A program made the translations under genes and the position numbers. From Ailanthus altissimus (Eukaryota; Streptophyta; Magnoliopsida; Sapindales; Simaroubaceae), in contig OX327695.1 in assembly GCA_946807835.1 (NCBI GenBank), positions 26,890,501 through 26,954,500 of the forward strand: a stretch of 64,000 nt of DNA. The letters are read 5' to 3'. This document shows positions 46,747-58,673 of the stretch, piece by piece. Every line of letters begins with the position of its first letter. Within the stretch, counting starts at the first letter, position 1. Under the pieces are notes generated by a model. It was not told the DNA's origin, did no database searches, and was given only the letters and a program-made list of their open reading frames with translations.

Positions 46747-48716
46747 GTGTGGTGTAAATACTTAACACCACCAAGGAGTATCATAAGCAGTAACGTGACG
46801 TTCAATGAGATGATGATGCTAAAAACCTCCCAAGAAGATGAGAAAGAAGAACCTGTGCCCAAGGAAGACTCAGCACCCGAGTCAATAGAAGTTGAAGTGG
46901 AGACTGAAAGTAGATATGATATACCCCTAGATCAACACATCAATGAGGAGATCCTTGAAGATGAACCAAGAACACCGACGAGTTCCTCCAAGTTCACCCA
47001 AAGAACGACTAGAACTCTTGAGATGGAACTTGAAGAGTACTAACTAGCTAGAGACAGGCTAAGGAGAACGATTAATTCACCAATCAGGTATGCACAAGCA
47101 GACTTAGTTGCTCATGCTTTTAACTCTGCTTACACTCTTGAGTATGATGAGCCTAAGCCATATAGTGAGGCTATGAAGAGTGAAAACAAGAAAGAATGAC
47201 AGCAGGCCATGGAAGAAGAAATTAGTTCTCTTAGGAAGAACAATACCTAAAAATCAATTGAGAGACCTCAAAAGAAGCTAGTCGGGTATAAGTGGGTGTA
47301 TAAAGTAAAGGAGGGGATACCGGGGATTGAGCCTACAAGATTCAAAGCTAGGTTAGTTGCACAAGGTTTTACTCAGAGGGAGGGAGTCGATTTTCATAAG
47401 ATATTCTCTCTAGTTGTCAACCACACATCTATTAGGATTTTGTTAGCCATGTGTGCAAACCTTGATTTACATCTAGAGTAGATGGATGTAAAGACATCTT
47501 TTTTACATGCAGAGCTTGAAGAGACGATATACATGGCACAGCCGCAAGGGTTCGAGGAGCCCGAAAAAGAAGATCATGCTTGTTTGCTAAAGAAGTCATT
47601 ATACGAGTTAAAGCAATCACCTAAATAGTGGTATATGAGATTTGATGAGTTTATGATGGCTTATGGCTTTAGTAGGAGCAAGTATGACAGATGCGTGTAC
47701 TTCAAAAACATAAGTTGTGGGATGATGTATTTGTTTCTATACGTCGATGATATGTTGATCGCTTGCAAGAATATGGAAGAAATACAGAAGCTCAAGAAGC
47801 AGTTAAGTGACGAGTTTAAAATGAAAGAATTTGAGAGCAGTAAAGAGAATTTTAGGTATGGACATTGTGAGGGAAAGAAGAGATGTTATCTTTTTATCCT
47901 AACAGCGATATATAGTTAAAATTCTGGAGAAGTTTGGTATGTCTAACGCAAAGGCTGTCTCTACTCCTTTGGCCATGCATTTCAGACTTTCAGCAGCACA
48001 GGCACCGACATTCGACGAGGAGAAATTGCAGATGAGTAAAGTACCATATGCAAGCACTGTAAGGAGCATCATATATGCAATGGTTTATACAAGACCAGAC
48101 ATAGCACAGGCTGTGAGTGTGGTAAGTAGATATATGGTAAATTCGGGTAAAGATCATTGGCTTGCAGTAAAGGGGATCTTGAGATATCTCAAAGGGACGT
48201 CAAATCACGGATTGATATATAAGTAGGATGAGGACAGCAATGAAATGGTAAGAGGGTACGTAAACTTAGATTATGTAGGTGATCTAGATAAGAGAAGATC
48301 GTTGACGGGCTACGTATCACAGTGTTTGGGTGTAGTGTGTGTTAAAGATCAATTCTACAACATGTGGTTGCACTCTTTACCACAGAGGCGGAGTACATAG
48401 CTATTTGTGAAGCTATCAAGGAGGGCGTGTGGTTAAAAGGCATATGTGCAGAGATATTGGCTAATGAAGATGTAAACACCGGTGTATATTGTGACAGCCA
48501 GAGTGCTATACACCTAAGCAAGCATCAAGTGTTCCACGAGAGGTCAAAACACATTGATGTAAGGCTCCATTATATTCGAAAGATTTTCCAAAGTGGTGAA
48601 GTTAGTCTAACAAAGATAACGTCATCTAAAAACCCTACTGATATGTTCACTAAGCCACTGCCCTTGGTTAAGTTCGTCCTATACAAAGACTTAATCGGAG
48701 TCACTACTTTGTGAGG
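46747..48716 (+). pseudogene. copia reverse transcriptase and RNase H relic
   Basis: TRFKARLVAQGFTQREGVDF opens the RT. MDVKTSFLHAELEETIYM, a KQSPK(stop)WYMRF block and LYVDDMLIACKN (active-site YVDD kept) follow. KVPYASTVRSIIYAMVYTRP leads to RNase H with TTEAEYIA, YCDSQSAIHLSK and FHERSKHID, ending KPLPLVKFVLYKDLIG. Stops occur at 47479-47481 and 47626-47628, and a frameshift near 47920. Several stops sit where the family has Gln (CAG to TAG). Confidence 0.92.
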
Positions 48717-48770
48717 GTGACTGAAGATGCGAAAATGAGAAATTGAGTTACTTTGTGGATGATTTTGAAT

Positions 48771-48783
48771 CAAGGAGAGGATT
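48771..48783 (+). other. polypurine tract of the copia element
   Basis: CAAGGAGAGGATT directly before the 3' LTR. Confidence 0.7.
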
Positions 48784-49523
48784 TGTAAGAATATTGATTG
48801 AAAATCATCGGGATATAATTTGGAGAGCAAGCCAAGTGCGTAGGGTACGCACGGATTGAAGACGGACGTGAAAGGAGGCAAAAAATGAAGAAGGGCGCAC
48901 CAGGCGCCAGAGCTGCGGCGACCAAGCGTGGACGCCATGACACCCAATCCAGCAACTGAGCTCAGTGGTGCTAGGAGACGAGCGTCGTAGCGCTCAGAAG
49001 GGCGTGCCAGCACTGCGACGGTGAGAGCCCAGCACCACGGCGCTGGAGACGAAAATAGTATCCCGAAATAAGGAAACTTTCTTATTTCATCTCCCACTTG
49101 TTTCAAGAATCCCTAATACGACTCCCACACGTATAGGGTAAACCTAGGTCGCCCCAAAGCCTATATAAAAACTATCAATTAGCTTATAAATACATCTTTG
49201 TGATCATCAATTAATCTTGGTGAGAGGTTGAGAGATCTAAGTGATTATCAATAATCTTTGTGGTTCTTTGTGAGAGAAAATTCCTAGAGTGTAAGAGAGA
49301 GTTTTTCTTTGTGATCTTTCTTATAATAGGCATACTTTGTGAGTGCCTTGTGATTCACAATAAGAGAAGAGTGTGATCTTGATCTGTCGTGACGTAGGCA
49401 AGTTGTCGAACCACGTAATTCTTTGTGTATTCTTCTTTTACCATTTTTCTATTTATTCCTTAATTAACTTGTTCTGCATATATTACTTAGGTAAATTTTG
49501 CTTATTTGTGTGTTTTCACTTCA
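48784..49523 (+). repeat. 3' LTR of the copia element
   Basis: About 740 bp. It aligns with 44087-44725 apart from an expanded CpG-rich block at 48893-49056, which is about 100 bases longer here. TATA box CCTATATAAAAAC at 49160. The 178-codon minus frame across it (48570-49106) is not a gene. Confidence 0.88.
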
Positions 49524-49527
49524 ACAG

Positions 49528-50112
49528 CAACATTACTTATATTTTCATCTAGAATGGTAGTAAAACAATACTTGATTCTATAACTAGATGTTGTTTACTT
49601 TAACAAAAAATATTTGCACTAAACTTATGATATATGGACTTCTAAGATACACATTCGAAATATCATACTTCTATCTCAACAAAACAAAATTTTACATTAG
49701 CATGTTATAATAATACAAATCAAGACAAGAATTTATTACAAATTGAATAAGAAGTTAAATGAATCTCGTTAACAATTTTTTTCCTCTAATAATTTATCTT
49801 AAATAACGATTTAAATATAATATATCACATATGACTATAATTTACCAATTGAATCTGCAGACAATAATATATTATGCAAGTATTTATGGGTTTTAATGAT
49901 TGTCATATAATATATGTTCATTTAAATCATCCCTAAAAATCTTATGAGAAACTTCTCATTCGATTGACAATTTAAGATTAGCTTGGTTGGCAACATAAAA
50001 TACTTGTTTCAATTAAATAAAATAAATAAATCTCTTTTATCATCTATTTGTTGAAGGGTAAGCAAAGCAAAGCAAATTCAAACTCATTTACTACAATACC
50101 ATTATTATTTTC
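49528..50112. other. gene-free AT-rich stretch
   Basis: Nothing recognisable. Confidence 0.5.
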
Positions 50113-50120
50113 CACCTAAT

Positions 50121-50487
50121 GAGGGGTGGGTGTTAGTTCAGTTGAACCGAAAATTGAATAGTAAAAATGTTTTGATTTAGTTTGACTTGATTTAAAATTT
50201 ATTTTTTGGTTGATTTTATTTATTTGAGATTGATCGGTTTAATTCTAATTTGATTTAGGTTCAATTTAATTCGATTCAAATTAAAAAAAACAATATTCAA
50301 AATAGACTAAAACTTTCAAAAAAAAAAACAATATTCAAAATAGACTAAAACTTTCAAAAAAATTTGAAAATCGAATCAATTTGGTTTAGATAGGAGTTAT
50401 TTATGCTCGACATCGGTTTTATTTATATGAATTGATTTATTCAGTTCAAGACCAAATTAAATCGAAATTGAAATTTGCCCACCCCAA
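50121..50487. mobile_element. hAT-type MITE, second copy
   Basis: GAGGGGTGGGTGTTAG at the left and GCCCACCCCAA at the right are inverted ends related to the MITE at 2357. The flanking 8-mers CACCTAAT and CACTTATT match at 6 of 8. A 50-bp internal duplication (ACAATATTCAAAATAGACTA) covers 50284-50358. Confidence 0.75.
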
Positions 50488-50495
50488 CACTTATT

Positions 50496-51725
50496 AATAT
50501 TTGAAAAATAGAATTCTAAATATAATGTAATTCAGCTCTCATAATTCTTTGATGACGCCATAAAATAAAATATTAAAAAAAATAGGTTTTAGTCCTAGTG
50601 CTTTAAGTGTTGCATAGTCTTCATAACTATATTCACTTAAGTGTTGCATAGTCTTCATAACTATATTCACTTATTATTGTAGACTACTTGTGAATCATCC
50701 AATATTCCTGAAATACTAAAATTTCACTTCCAAAGATTTTGAGAGCTACTAGAACCATGTCATTAGTGTTAAAATCATCAGCATATTTGGTCTTTCTTCC
50801 AATCCATACAGCAGTACTACTTAGCCTTTAATATACTCCTCTTTATGCTAATATCAATTTGTGTAGTAAAATATGATTAATATTAATGTAGTCTACTTAT
50901 ACCTCAAATATTTTAATGACTAAATTAAATTAATTTCAAATATTTAAACGGAGTTTATGTTAATAGGAATGTACTTATTAAAGTGATTTAAGATCAAAGA
51001 GGGTCTTTGATGAATCTTTTTATAAATGTTCTAAAGACGAAAAAATACTGAATTCTCAAATAAAATTGTCATGAAAAAGAACTTAAATTGTGTTGATTAA
51101 AATTGTGAACCTTTTAAAACTTTTCAACTCCTGCACTTTTGAGTGCTTGCCATATTGGCAAGTATCTTTTTAGTGTCACGGATTAATTATTTGTTATTAA
51201 TTTAAAATATTAATTTATTAGAAATGTTATATATTCGCTTATATTTAAATTTTTTTAAATATTTATTTAATGTGAAATATGATATTCTCCTTTACCCAAT
51301 TATGTCACGTCTTTATTATGGTCTGTTTCAAATTCAAAGGTTAATCTGATTCGTATTGCCCACCACTTTTATCCCTTAGGTTAAGGAACTTGTTATTTAT
51401 ATAGTAATTTTTATTGGAGCTCAAGATACAAGATTTTCAATGTTCACTTGACCTGTAATACCCATCTCCCTGAAAATATGGGGAACTCATTTTTCACATG
51501 GTAATTTTTCTTTTGGAGATTTTAAAGGTATACATGCGAATAAGAATTCGGGTTTACTTTAATACCACTTGTTACGGGTCAGACACTTGCCATTAAGCTC
51601 TAAAACTAGCATATTAGGTAATGCTGCATACCCATATATATATCCAAAAGCCACCTAATTTTTATTTGATGTGAAACATGACACAAGTTTTAAGTTCAAG
51701 TCTTAGTGAATTATTAAGGCAGTTA
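50496..51725. other. gene-free AT-rich stretch
   Basis: No gene. A short tandem duplication (TAAGTGTTGCATAGTCTTCA, twice) lies near 50607-50668. Confidence 0.5.
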
Positions 51726-52005
51726 ATTTTTTTTCTCATATGGGAGCCTTCTAGTTCAGGTGAGATGTGCTCAAAGTTGTATGTATTACTCTCGATGATC
51801 CTGATAATGCAGTTTAAGTGGGATATATCTTAAAATTGTACGTATTAATCTTGAAAAAAACTCTAAGTTAATTTATTTTTTCTTTTATGGGAGCTTTCTA
51901 ATTCAAGTAAGATGTGTTCAAAATTATATATATTATTTTTGATGATTTCAATAATACTAATTAAGTGGGATATATCTCAAAATTGTACGTGTTATTCTAA
52001 AAAAT
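51726..52005. repeat. tandem repeat, 2 x about 147 bp
   Basis: TGGGAGCCTTCTAGTTCAGG at 51741 recurs as TGGGAGCTTTCTAATTCAAG at 51888, with AAGTGGGATATATCT later in each copy. Moderately diverged. Confidence 0.75.
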
Positions 52006-52149
52006 ATTTTGATAGTATAATTTAATTATAATATTAATAGTATAATTTGATATAATATCAACATTGTAATCTTAAAAAAAAAAACAAACTCCCTCTAAAT
52101 TTTTGAATTGGATTTGAGTCTTAGCAAGAATAAACTTACAAATTTTTGA

Positions 52150-52702
52150 ATTTTTAAAGAAAACCATTAAGTCACCGTTTCATAAAAACATTATTAATTT
52201 GGGTGAATATTAACTGTAACAATTTTTTTGTATGAAACTGTCACTAATATGTTGCTAAGAGTTTCAGTTCAAACTCACTCAAAGTTCAATAACCGGCTTT
52301 GGGTGCCAAAGGGAGTAAATTTTTAATTTTTGAAGAATTTTGGGTATCACTTTTCGGTAGCAGATTTTTTAGAAGTCCTTTCACAGTAATATTTATTTTT
52401 CACGGCGGTTATTTTTAAAACCGTTACTAACATGCAACAAAATTGTTTCGAGTTCCAACTTCCTTAAAGAGTTCTAGAACTGATTTTTAGTCCCAGCAGG
52501 AGTAAATTTTTATTTTTGAAGAATTTTAGGTAACACTTTTTACTCTGGATTTTTTTAGAAGCCCTTACCAAAGTATTTATTATCCCCGAAATATTTATTA
52601 TCTTTAAAATTGTCACTATAGCCTAGCTTTTTGTGTTGAGTGACACTTTGTCTTGCCATCATCATCGTTTTAGTGTTAGCATTTTCTCTTTCTGTAGTAG
52701 TG
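52150..52702 (-). mobile_element. CACTA (En/Spm-type) element end
   Basis: On the minus strand, CACTACTACAGAAAGAGAAA starts at 52702, the CACTA-type terminus, followed inside by diverged units of about 187 bp (AGTAAATTTTTA...GAAGAATTTT at 52314 and 52501) with AAACCGTTACTAACATG-like subterminal motifs. No transposase and no opposite end were found, so it is a fragment or a non-autonomous copy. The left limit is approximate. Confidence 0.6.
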
Positions 52703-53072
52703 ACAATGTATATACACGACGATAGGATACAAAATTTGTATTGCGGTTAATATGATAAATGATATGGCCATTGATTCACTCCTGCTACTTAATTATATAT
52801 TAATAGTATTCTGAAAAAGTTAAAAAAAAATTTAACACATAACAATTATTATTATTATTATGCCTCACATCTATCTGTATAAAACCTTATATCCTAATCT
52901 TATAAATGTAGTATTATTGCTATAAAAATAATTTTATTTAATATGTATATCAATTATTCTATAATTATTTAATCGAGATATAGAAATAGCCGAATTGAAT
53001 ATAAGGGTGCAAGGCAAGCACTGATATATATAGTAAGCAAGATTTGTTTGGATATTCTTAATAATATATTTA

Positions 53073-53524
53073 ATGCATTGTTCACAATTCATGTGGCTTC
53101 TAGCAAAGGCCGCTGCTATTAACATTATATTTTTTTTTTTTTTGCTCTTGAGCTTGATTTGTGGATGCAAAGAAGCTTCCTACCTTAAGAGTAGTGTAAA
53201 GATCATTAACTTGCCTTCATTGACTAATTTCAAAGTTATCATGAGATCGTGGAATTTAGAAGATGCAAGTTCGATGAAATGAATCTTGATGCCGATTCTA
53301 GCCCTCAGCTATTCTTCGAGGCTAAGTATATGTAACTAAAAGATTTACAAACATATCTACAGCGCGAAATTACCACGTCAAGGAAAGTAACTCTGAGAAT
53401 TCAAAATGGAACTGACAAAAAAGATGTTGTTATCGAGAGGCTGGATCGCACTGCGTCGCCAAGAAAAGAAGAAACCACTATTGGGCGGCTGTGTCATCAT
53501 GTTAGCACCATGTGGAAATCCTGA
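53073..53524 (+). pseudogene. unrecognised frame pair, possibly a decayed gene
   Basis: A 69-codon frame (53073-53282) has an N-terminal hydrophobic run, INIIFFFFLLLSLICGC, that could be a signal or anchor. It is followed in another frame by about 80 codons (53282-53524) with one TAA, reading NLDADSSPQLFFEAKY and VTLRIQNGTDKKDVVIERLD. The second part has non-random, charged composition unlike the AT-rich surroundings. I do not recognise a family. It could be a gene scrap or part of the CACTA neighbourhood. Confidence 0.25.
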
Positions 53525-53699
53525 ACTGTAGCACAAAAATCGAAAGAAAAAATAAATGTAAAATGGAGAAATCTGAAAAAATCTTGATTGTAGGACAACA
53601 GACTCGTCATCAAGTTGTAAGTTTTTGCATCGGGACCAAGCATCTCGCTAGCTACAAAACTAGCTACATTGCTTCTAATTCAAAAGAAAAATTCTTTCC

Positions 53700-53774
53700 T
53701 ACATTGCTAACCACGATCATTTTCGAAAAATTCTTCGCTACATTGCTAACCACAGTCATTTTCGAAAAATTCTA
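53700..53774. repeat. tandem duplication, 2 x 39 bp
   Basis: TACATTGCTAACCAC(G/A) with TCATTTTCGAAAAATTCT, copies starting at 53700 and 53739. Confidence 0.92.
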
Positions 53775-53775
53775 A

Positions 53776-54799
53776 CCACAATAATTGACGTGTGGACATA
53801 TAAAAAAAAATTAAAAAGAGAAAAATTATAGGCTCGCTCAGTCACTTCCTTCTTATGAAGGACATGTTGAATAAATAAAAGAATGGGCACAATATCTTTT
53901 AGTTGTTAGGCCTTGTTATGTATTATTTTTAAAATTATTTTTATTTCTTTAAGATTAATAATTAAGATATAAAGAATTTGTATAATAGTATAATTTAAAA
54001 TTTTATTAACAAGTAAAATTACAAAAGTATATATTTTATACAATTTTTTTAGATAATAAGTAAGCACTTTAAAATAATTTTAAATTTATTTATAGAAAAT
54101 TTATAAATCAAAGAAAAGAAAAAAATAATAATAGTGCTCCATCCAATTGATGCCTATAATATATATATATATATAGGAGATGTCTTTTAGGAGAGACACT
54201 GAACCTCTTCAAAAAATTACCACGACGCTCAAGTTCCAACATGGAGCATTGTGGTGTTGCGGTGTTACTCTTGAGTATCGTGGCTCCCAAGCTGTTTTCT
54301 AATAATTTGACTTTTCTCTTCTCTTTTCTCATTGATTCTTTTTCTTTTACTTTATGTACTTGAAATACACTTGTAATTTTTAACAATCCCTTACAAATTT
54401 TAAATAAACCAAATAAGCAAATAACTCCAAATTGAAGTAGAATTTTATTTATATAAATTGATACTTTTTCAAACTATGAACCAACTATTAAACAAGCAAT
54501 TATATTTTATGGGAATTAAATAAAAAAAAGTTTCTATCAACCTTACTTCCTTTTATGTAAATGGAAAATTTAATGATCATGTCAAACTCTCTAGTAACTT
54601 GTTTTGTTTAGTGGTTTGGCACTTTTATGTCCTTGTGTCTTCTTAGTTTTATGAATGCATTATGGATGTCTACCTAACTCTTATAGGAATTGACTTAATT
54701 TCACACTCATATAAAATGACACTCTTGTAATATACCACCATACAATAATAGACTATAAAATTCATTAAGAGTATAAAACTCATCATTTTTACTGTAGAT
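53776..54799. other. gene-free stretch
   Basis: AT-rich, with an AT run near 54158-54174. It may include the remains of the 3' LTR of the minus-strand copia element next door, but I could not define LTR ends. Confidence 0.4.
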
Positions 54800-54929
54800 G
54801 TACTACCTCGTCTTAAGGAGGGACTCACAATAGATCATTAGTATTATAAAAAGACAACAAGTGACTTGTTCTTATGCTTATTAACCTATTTTATGAGATC
54901 TCCAATCACATAAGTAAGGTTATCATCAC

Positions 54930-55692
54930 TCGTGCCTTATACTATAAGTAGAAGTCTCATCCTCTTCGAGGTATATTCTACTAATCTCCTATTTAGTGGC
55001 TTAGTTAGAAGATCAACCAAATTCATCATTGACCTTACAAAATCAAATTTTAATTGCTGTTTAATTATACCATATCTTGGATGTATGTGTCTACTTTTTT
55101 TATTAGAAATTTTACTCTTCGCTCTAACTATTGCAGTTAGACAATCAGAATTGATTAAAATAGATGTATGAGAGTTGCATTAATAAGAAGATCAGTTATG
55201 AGGGTTCTTAACCTCTTAACTTTGGAACAATTTTTTTCCAAAGCTCTCAGCATAGACTCTATTATAGATCGAGTTATACATATCTGTTTAGTGAATTTTC
55301 AACACACAGCATCCTTACCTAAGGTGAACACAAATCCACTGGTAGAATTAATCTTACTAGATTCAAAGATCTAATTTTCATCACTTATAACCTTCTAGCA
55401 CAATTTGTGATATACTATAAGTGAGTCAATAAATTTTAGTGTCTATAAAATATTTTGCAAGTCTATTCAAGGCACTTCAATACTCTTTGCCCCAATTGTG
55501 AGTATATCTACTTAGTCTCCTTATAGCATATGATATATCAGGCCTAGTATTATTTATCAAATATATAAGACTACTAGTTATTTGAGTATAATAGATCTGA
55601 TTATCATTATGCTCAATATTCTTACAAAGTTTAGTATTAGCATTATAAGGAGTTGCTATTGGTTTACATATAGCGTACCCAAATCTCTTCAA
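54930..55692 (-). pseudogene. copia RT tail and RNase H relic
   Basis: KRFGYAICKPIATPYNAN, TSSLIYLINNTRPDISYAI and RRLSRYTHNWGKEY lead into RNase H. NSDCLTAIVRAKSKISNKKS followed by RHIHPRYGIIKQQL, and LVDLLTKPLNRRLVEYTS, mark its end. Several stops. Confidence 0.85.
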
Positions 55693-55710
55693 GAATTTAT
55701 CTACAAAGTT

Positions 55711-56500
55711 TTATTGGGATAAAATGAGACCATTAGATATTCTCATTATCTTAATCCCAAGAATAACGTTAGCTTCTCCCATATCTTTTATATCAAACTT
55801 AGATAGCAGAAATCTCTTAATCTCATTTATCACTTCCATATTATGACTAAAAATAAACATGTCATCCACATAGAGATATGTGATAAAATTTTGAGTACCA
55901 AAGATTTTAAAGTAAATATATTTATCTGAATCATTAATCAAAAAGCCATTTAATACTATACCGTTGTCAAATTTTTCATGCCACTATTTTGGTGTTTGTT
56001 TTAAGTCATATAATAATTTTATAAGTTTGCATACTTTATACTTTGTACTAGCACCCACACAATCTTTCAGTTATTTTATATAAATTTGTTCTTCTAAATC
56101 TCTATTTAGAAATGCAGATTTAACATCTATTTGATGTATATGTAAACCATAAATTGTAATTAATGCAATCAAGATTCCAATAGATGTAATTCTAATTACA
56201 TGAGTATAAATATAAAAGTAATCTAAATCTTTTTTCTATGAACCATTTGGCAACCAATCTTACCTCATATTTCTCAATTGAACCATCAAACCTTATCTTC
56301 TTTTTGAAGATCCATTTACAATTAGTGTGCATGGTTCTACGAGGTATATCAACAATTTTCCATACATAATTACTTATAATGAAGTTAATTTCATCTTTAA
56401 CAACCTCTCTTCATAAGGGAGCATCATGAGAGGACATGACCTCTTTAAATGTTTGAAGGTCATCTTCTATAAGAAAGATATATAAATCATTACCAAAGTT
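55711..56500 (-). pseudogene. copia reverse transcriptase relic
   Basis: TYLYVDDMFIFSHNMEVINE keeps the YVDD active site, followed by KFDIKDMGEANVILGIKI. The upstream RT blocks are present but frameshifted. Confidence 0.85.
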
Positions 56501-56780
56501 TGTGGCTTTCCTCATTATTTTACTTCTTCTAAGTTCATTATTAGAATTTTTTAGAAGATCATCATGTATTTTTAAATAAGTCAATGTTTTTTGGGTTTGC
56601 CTTTCTTAGGAAAAATAATCTCAGAAACTCCACATCTTTAGATTCTATTATATTGTTTACACCAAATAAATTAACCCTATTTTCTAATAATAATAATCTA
56701 TATGCGATTCTATTTTAGTATAACTTATAAATATATAATCAACTATCTTAGGTCCCTTTTTTTTCTTTTAGGATTAGGAA

Positions 56781-57875
56781 TTAAGACTTCCACACTTTGA
56801 GATATGATATATTAGGCTCATGGTCTCTCCACAACTTATAGGGTGTCTTACTAGTTTTTTTGTATGCTATTTTATTTTGTATGTGACAAGCAATAAGTAT
56901 TGTTTTCCCCCACAAGTTTATAAGTGCCCCAGAATTTATCAACATATAATTTATCACGTCTTTTAGAGTTCTATTTTTTCTTTCAACCACTCCATTTAAT
57001 TTAAAAGAATATAGAGGTGTAACTTCATGTATAATTCCATTGTCCTTATGATAGGAACTAAACACATTAAACACATATTCTCCCCATCGACCAGTTCTTA
57101 ACCTTTTGATTTTCTTTTCAATTTGATTCTCAACTTCTTGTTTATAAATTAAAAACTTATCATATGATTCATTTTTATTTCTCAATAGATATATTTTGGT
57201 ATAGTTTAAAAAAATCATCTATATAGATTATGTAAAACCTCTTTTCTCCCATGGTTATGAAATCTTTAAGATCATCAAGGTCACTATGTATTAAATTAAA
57301 TAATTCGGTTTCTTTAAAAATTATTGATTTACAACTTTTCTTTGTGGATTTTCTTTCTACACACACATTACGTTTATGTACATCTTCTACGTTTACATTA
57401 GAAAGTGAACCAATACTTTTTATTTTTTTAAGTAAAGATAATTCAAGTAACCAAGTCCATTATGCCATTTATTTAAAGGCTCAATAATGTAAACTGACGA
57501 AGCACTTTCATTAGTAATAATTATATTAAATACATTAAGTTTGAACAAATCGTTAAAGCAATATCTTTTTCCAATGAATGTCCTATTTTTTACAATTTTG
57601 TCTCCTTCAAATGAGACCTTTACATTTGCCCTACCAAGCATAAATATAGAAATGAGATTATATCTAATATTTGGAATAAGTAATACATTATTCAAAGTAA
57701 GAGTTTTTTTAGCAGGTAACTTAAAAAGAATTTTTCCTTTTTTCACCACAGATGCAGAATGAGAATATCTAAAATAAACTTGTTCTTCTCATTCTTTTGC
57801 TTGAATATAGTCTTGGAGTGAACTTTTATTACCAAATACGTGTCTTATGGCTCCATAGTCCATGATCCACTCTTT
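56781..57875 (-). pseudogene. copia protease, pre-integrase and integrase relic
   Basis: EWIMDYGAIRHVFGNKS is the protease block with DYG in place of the usual DSG. PNIRYNLISIFML and WHNGLGYLNYLYLKK follow, the latter with one pre-integrase His replaced by Tyr. The integrase carries LIHSDLDDLKDF and GVVERKNRTLKDVINYML, then LINLWGKTILIACHIQNK. Confidence 0.88.
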
Positions 57876-57984
57876 GTTGCCATTTGCCATCATATTTACT
57901 TAGGAAACCATAACGACAAGTATCACATCATCTCCCTCAACTAAATTGGCTTTAAGAGTTTTGTTGTTTCCCTTTTTATTTCTT

Positions 57985-58130
57985 TTCATGTACTTACACT
58001 AATAAAAAAATGACTACCCTTACCACAAATAAAAAAATTACTTTTCTTTTTGAATGAGGGCTTTGAACTTCTAAGGTATGGTTTGTTTATAGTTTTAGGA
58101 TACTTCTCACTTTGTTGGCTGTGTTGATTC
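57985..58130 (-). pseudogene. copia gag tail relic
   Basis: NQHSQQSEKYPKTINKPYL then KKKSNFFICGKGSHFFIS. The zinc knuckle has lost its first and last cysteines (F and S instead). It stops at the junction with the opposite-strand element. Confidence 0.65.
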
Positions 58131-58139
58131 ATGAAAAAT

Positions 58140-58560
58140 TAACATTTGAATATATTTTATTTTGTCGGTGGAGTTGTATTTTAGAAGAGTGTAAAGCAGA
58201 CTGTGACTACTACTCTACTATGAAGGATGAGTTTGTTTCTTATTTTGAGGTTACCTTGTATAATATATGGATGAAAGTTTCATTTCTGAGCTTAAAATTG
58301 TAGATTTAATATCTAGGCCATTGAAGATATATTATGACAAGTTAGCTATAGTTTTTATGGCTAAAAACAATAAAAGTGGTAATTGGAGTAAAACTAATAA
58401 AATTAAGTATCTAGCTATAAAGGAATGTGTTAAAAAGAAGAATGTGATAATTGAACATGTTAATACTGAATTGTGATTGTTGATCCTTTGACAAAAAGTA
58501 TATCACCATTGAGATTTAAGGATCATGTAGATCGAATGGAACTTGGTTCGATTATTTTAT
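58140..58560 (+). pseudogene. copia RNase H relic (plus strand)
   Basis: GGVVF.KSVKQT, STMKDEFVSYFEVT, LKIYYDKLAIVFMAKNNKSG, then IKYLAIKECVKKKNVIIEHV followed by NTEL, DPLTKSISPLRFKDHVDRM: the full C-terminal end of a copia polyprotein, with stops and a frameshift. Nothing of the upstream pol is present on this strand. A different copia family from 44087-49523. Confidence 0.88.
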
Positions 58561-58673
58561 TTTTATTGTGTAGACGAATGCTATTTAAATAAAACTCTTA
58601 TTTTTTTGTGATGTTTTCTAATATTTGTGTGCACTTTTCTTTATTTTGAGAAAAAATATTAATGTTGGACTTA

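Larger units (their letters stand above)
44087..49523 (+). mobile_element. Ty1/copia retrotransposon, nearly complete but defective
   Basis: 5' LTR (44087-44725), TGGTATCAGAGC primer site, gag-protease, integrase, RT and RNase H in copia order, purine tract and 3' LTR (48784-49523). AACAG flanks both sides (44082-44086 and 49523-49527). Stops and at least two frameshifts break pol. The gag opening (KYKVEKFNGTNDFNLWKMK) and RNase H (FHERSKHIDVRLHYIR) resemble Tork-type copia. The LTRs differ by about 100 bases in length, because the 3' copy has a longer CpG-rich array. Confidence 0.93.
54800..58130 (-). mobile_element. degenerate minus-strand copia retrotransposon
   Basis: Copia domains in minus order: a gag tail and zinc-knuckle relic (58130-57985), protease (57875-57815), pre-integrase (57749-57420), integrase (57366-56781), RT (about 56500-55711) and RNase H (55692-54930). 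LTRs were not identified. It ends abruptly at 58130 against a plus-strand copia 3' end. The family differs from the 44087 element by its sequence blocks. Confidence 0.85.

Noticed and set aside
48570..49106. 178-codon minus-strand frame
   Set aside because: Antisense to copia RNase H end and the CpG-rich 3' LTR array. No domain.
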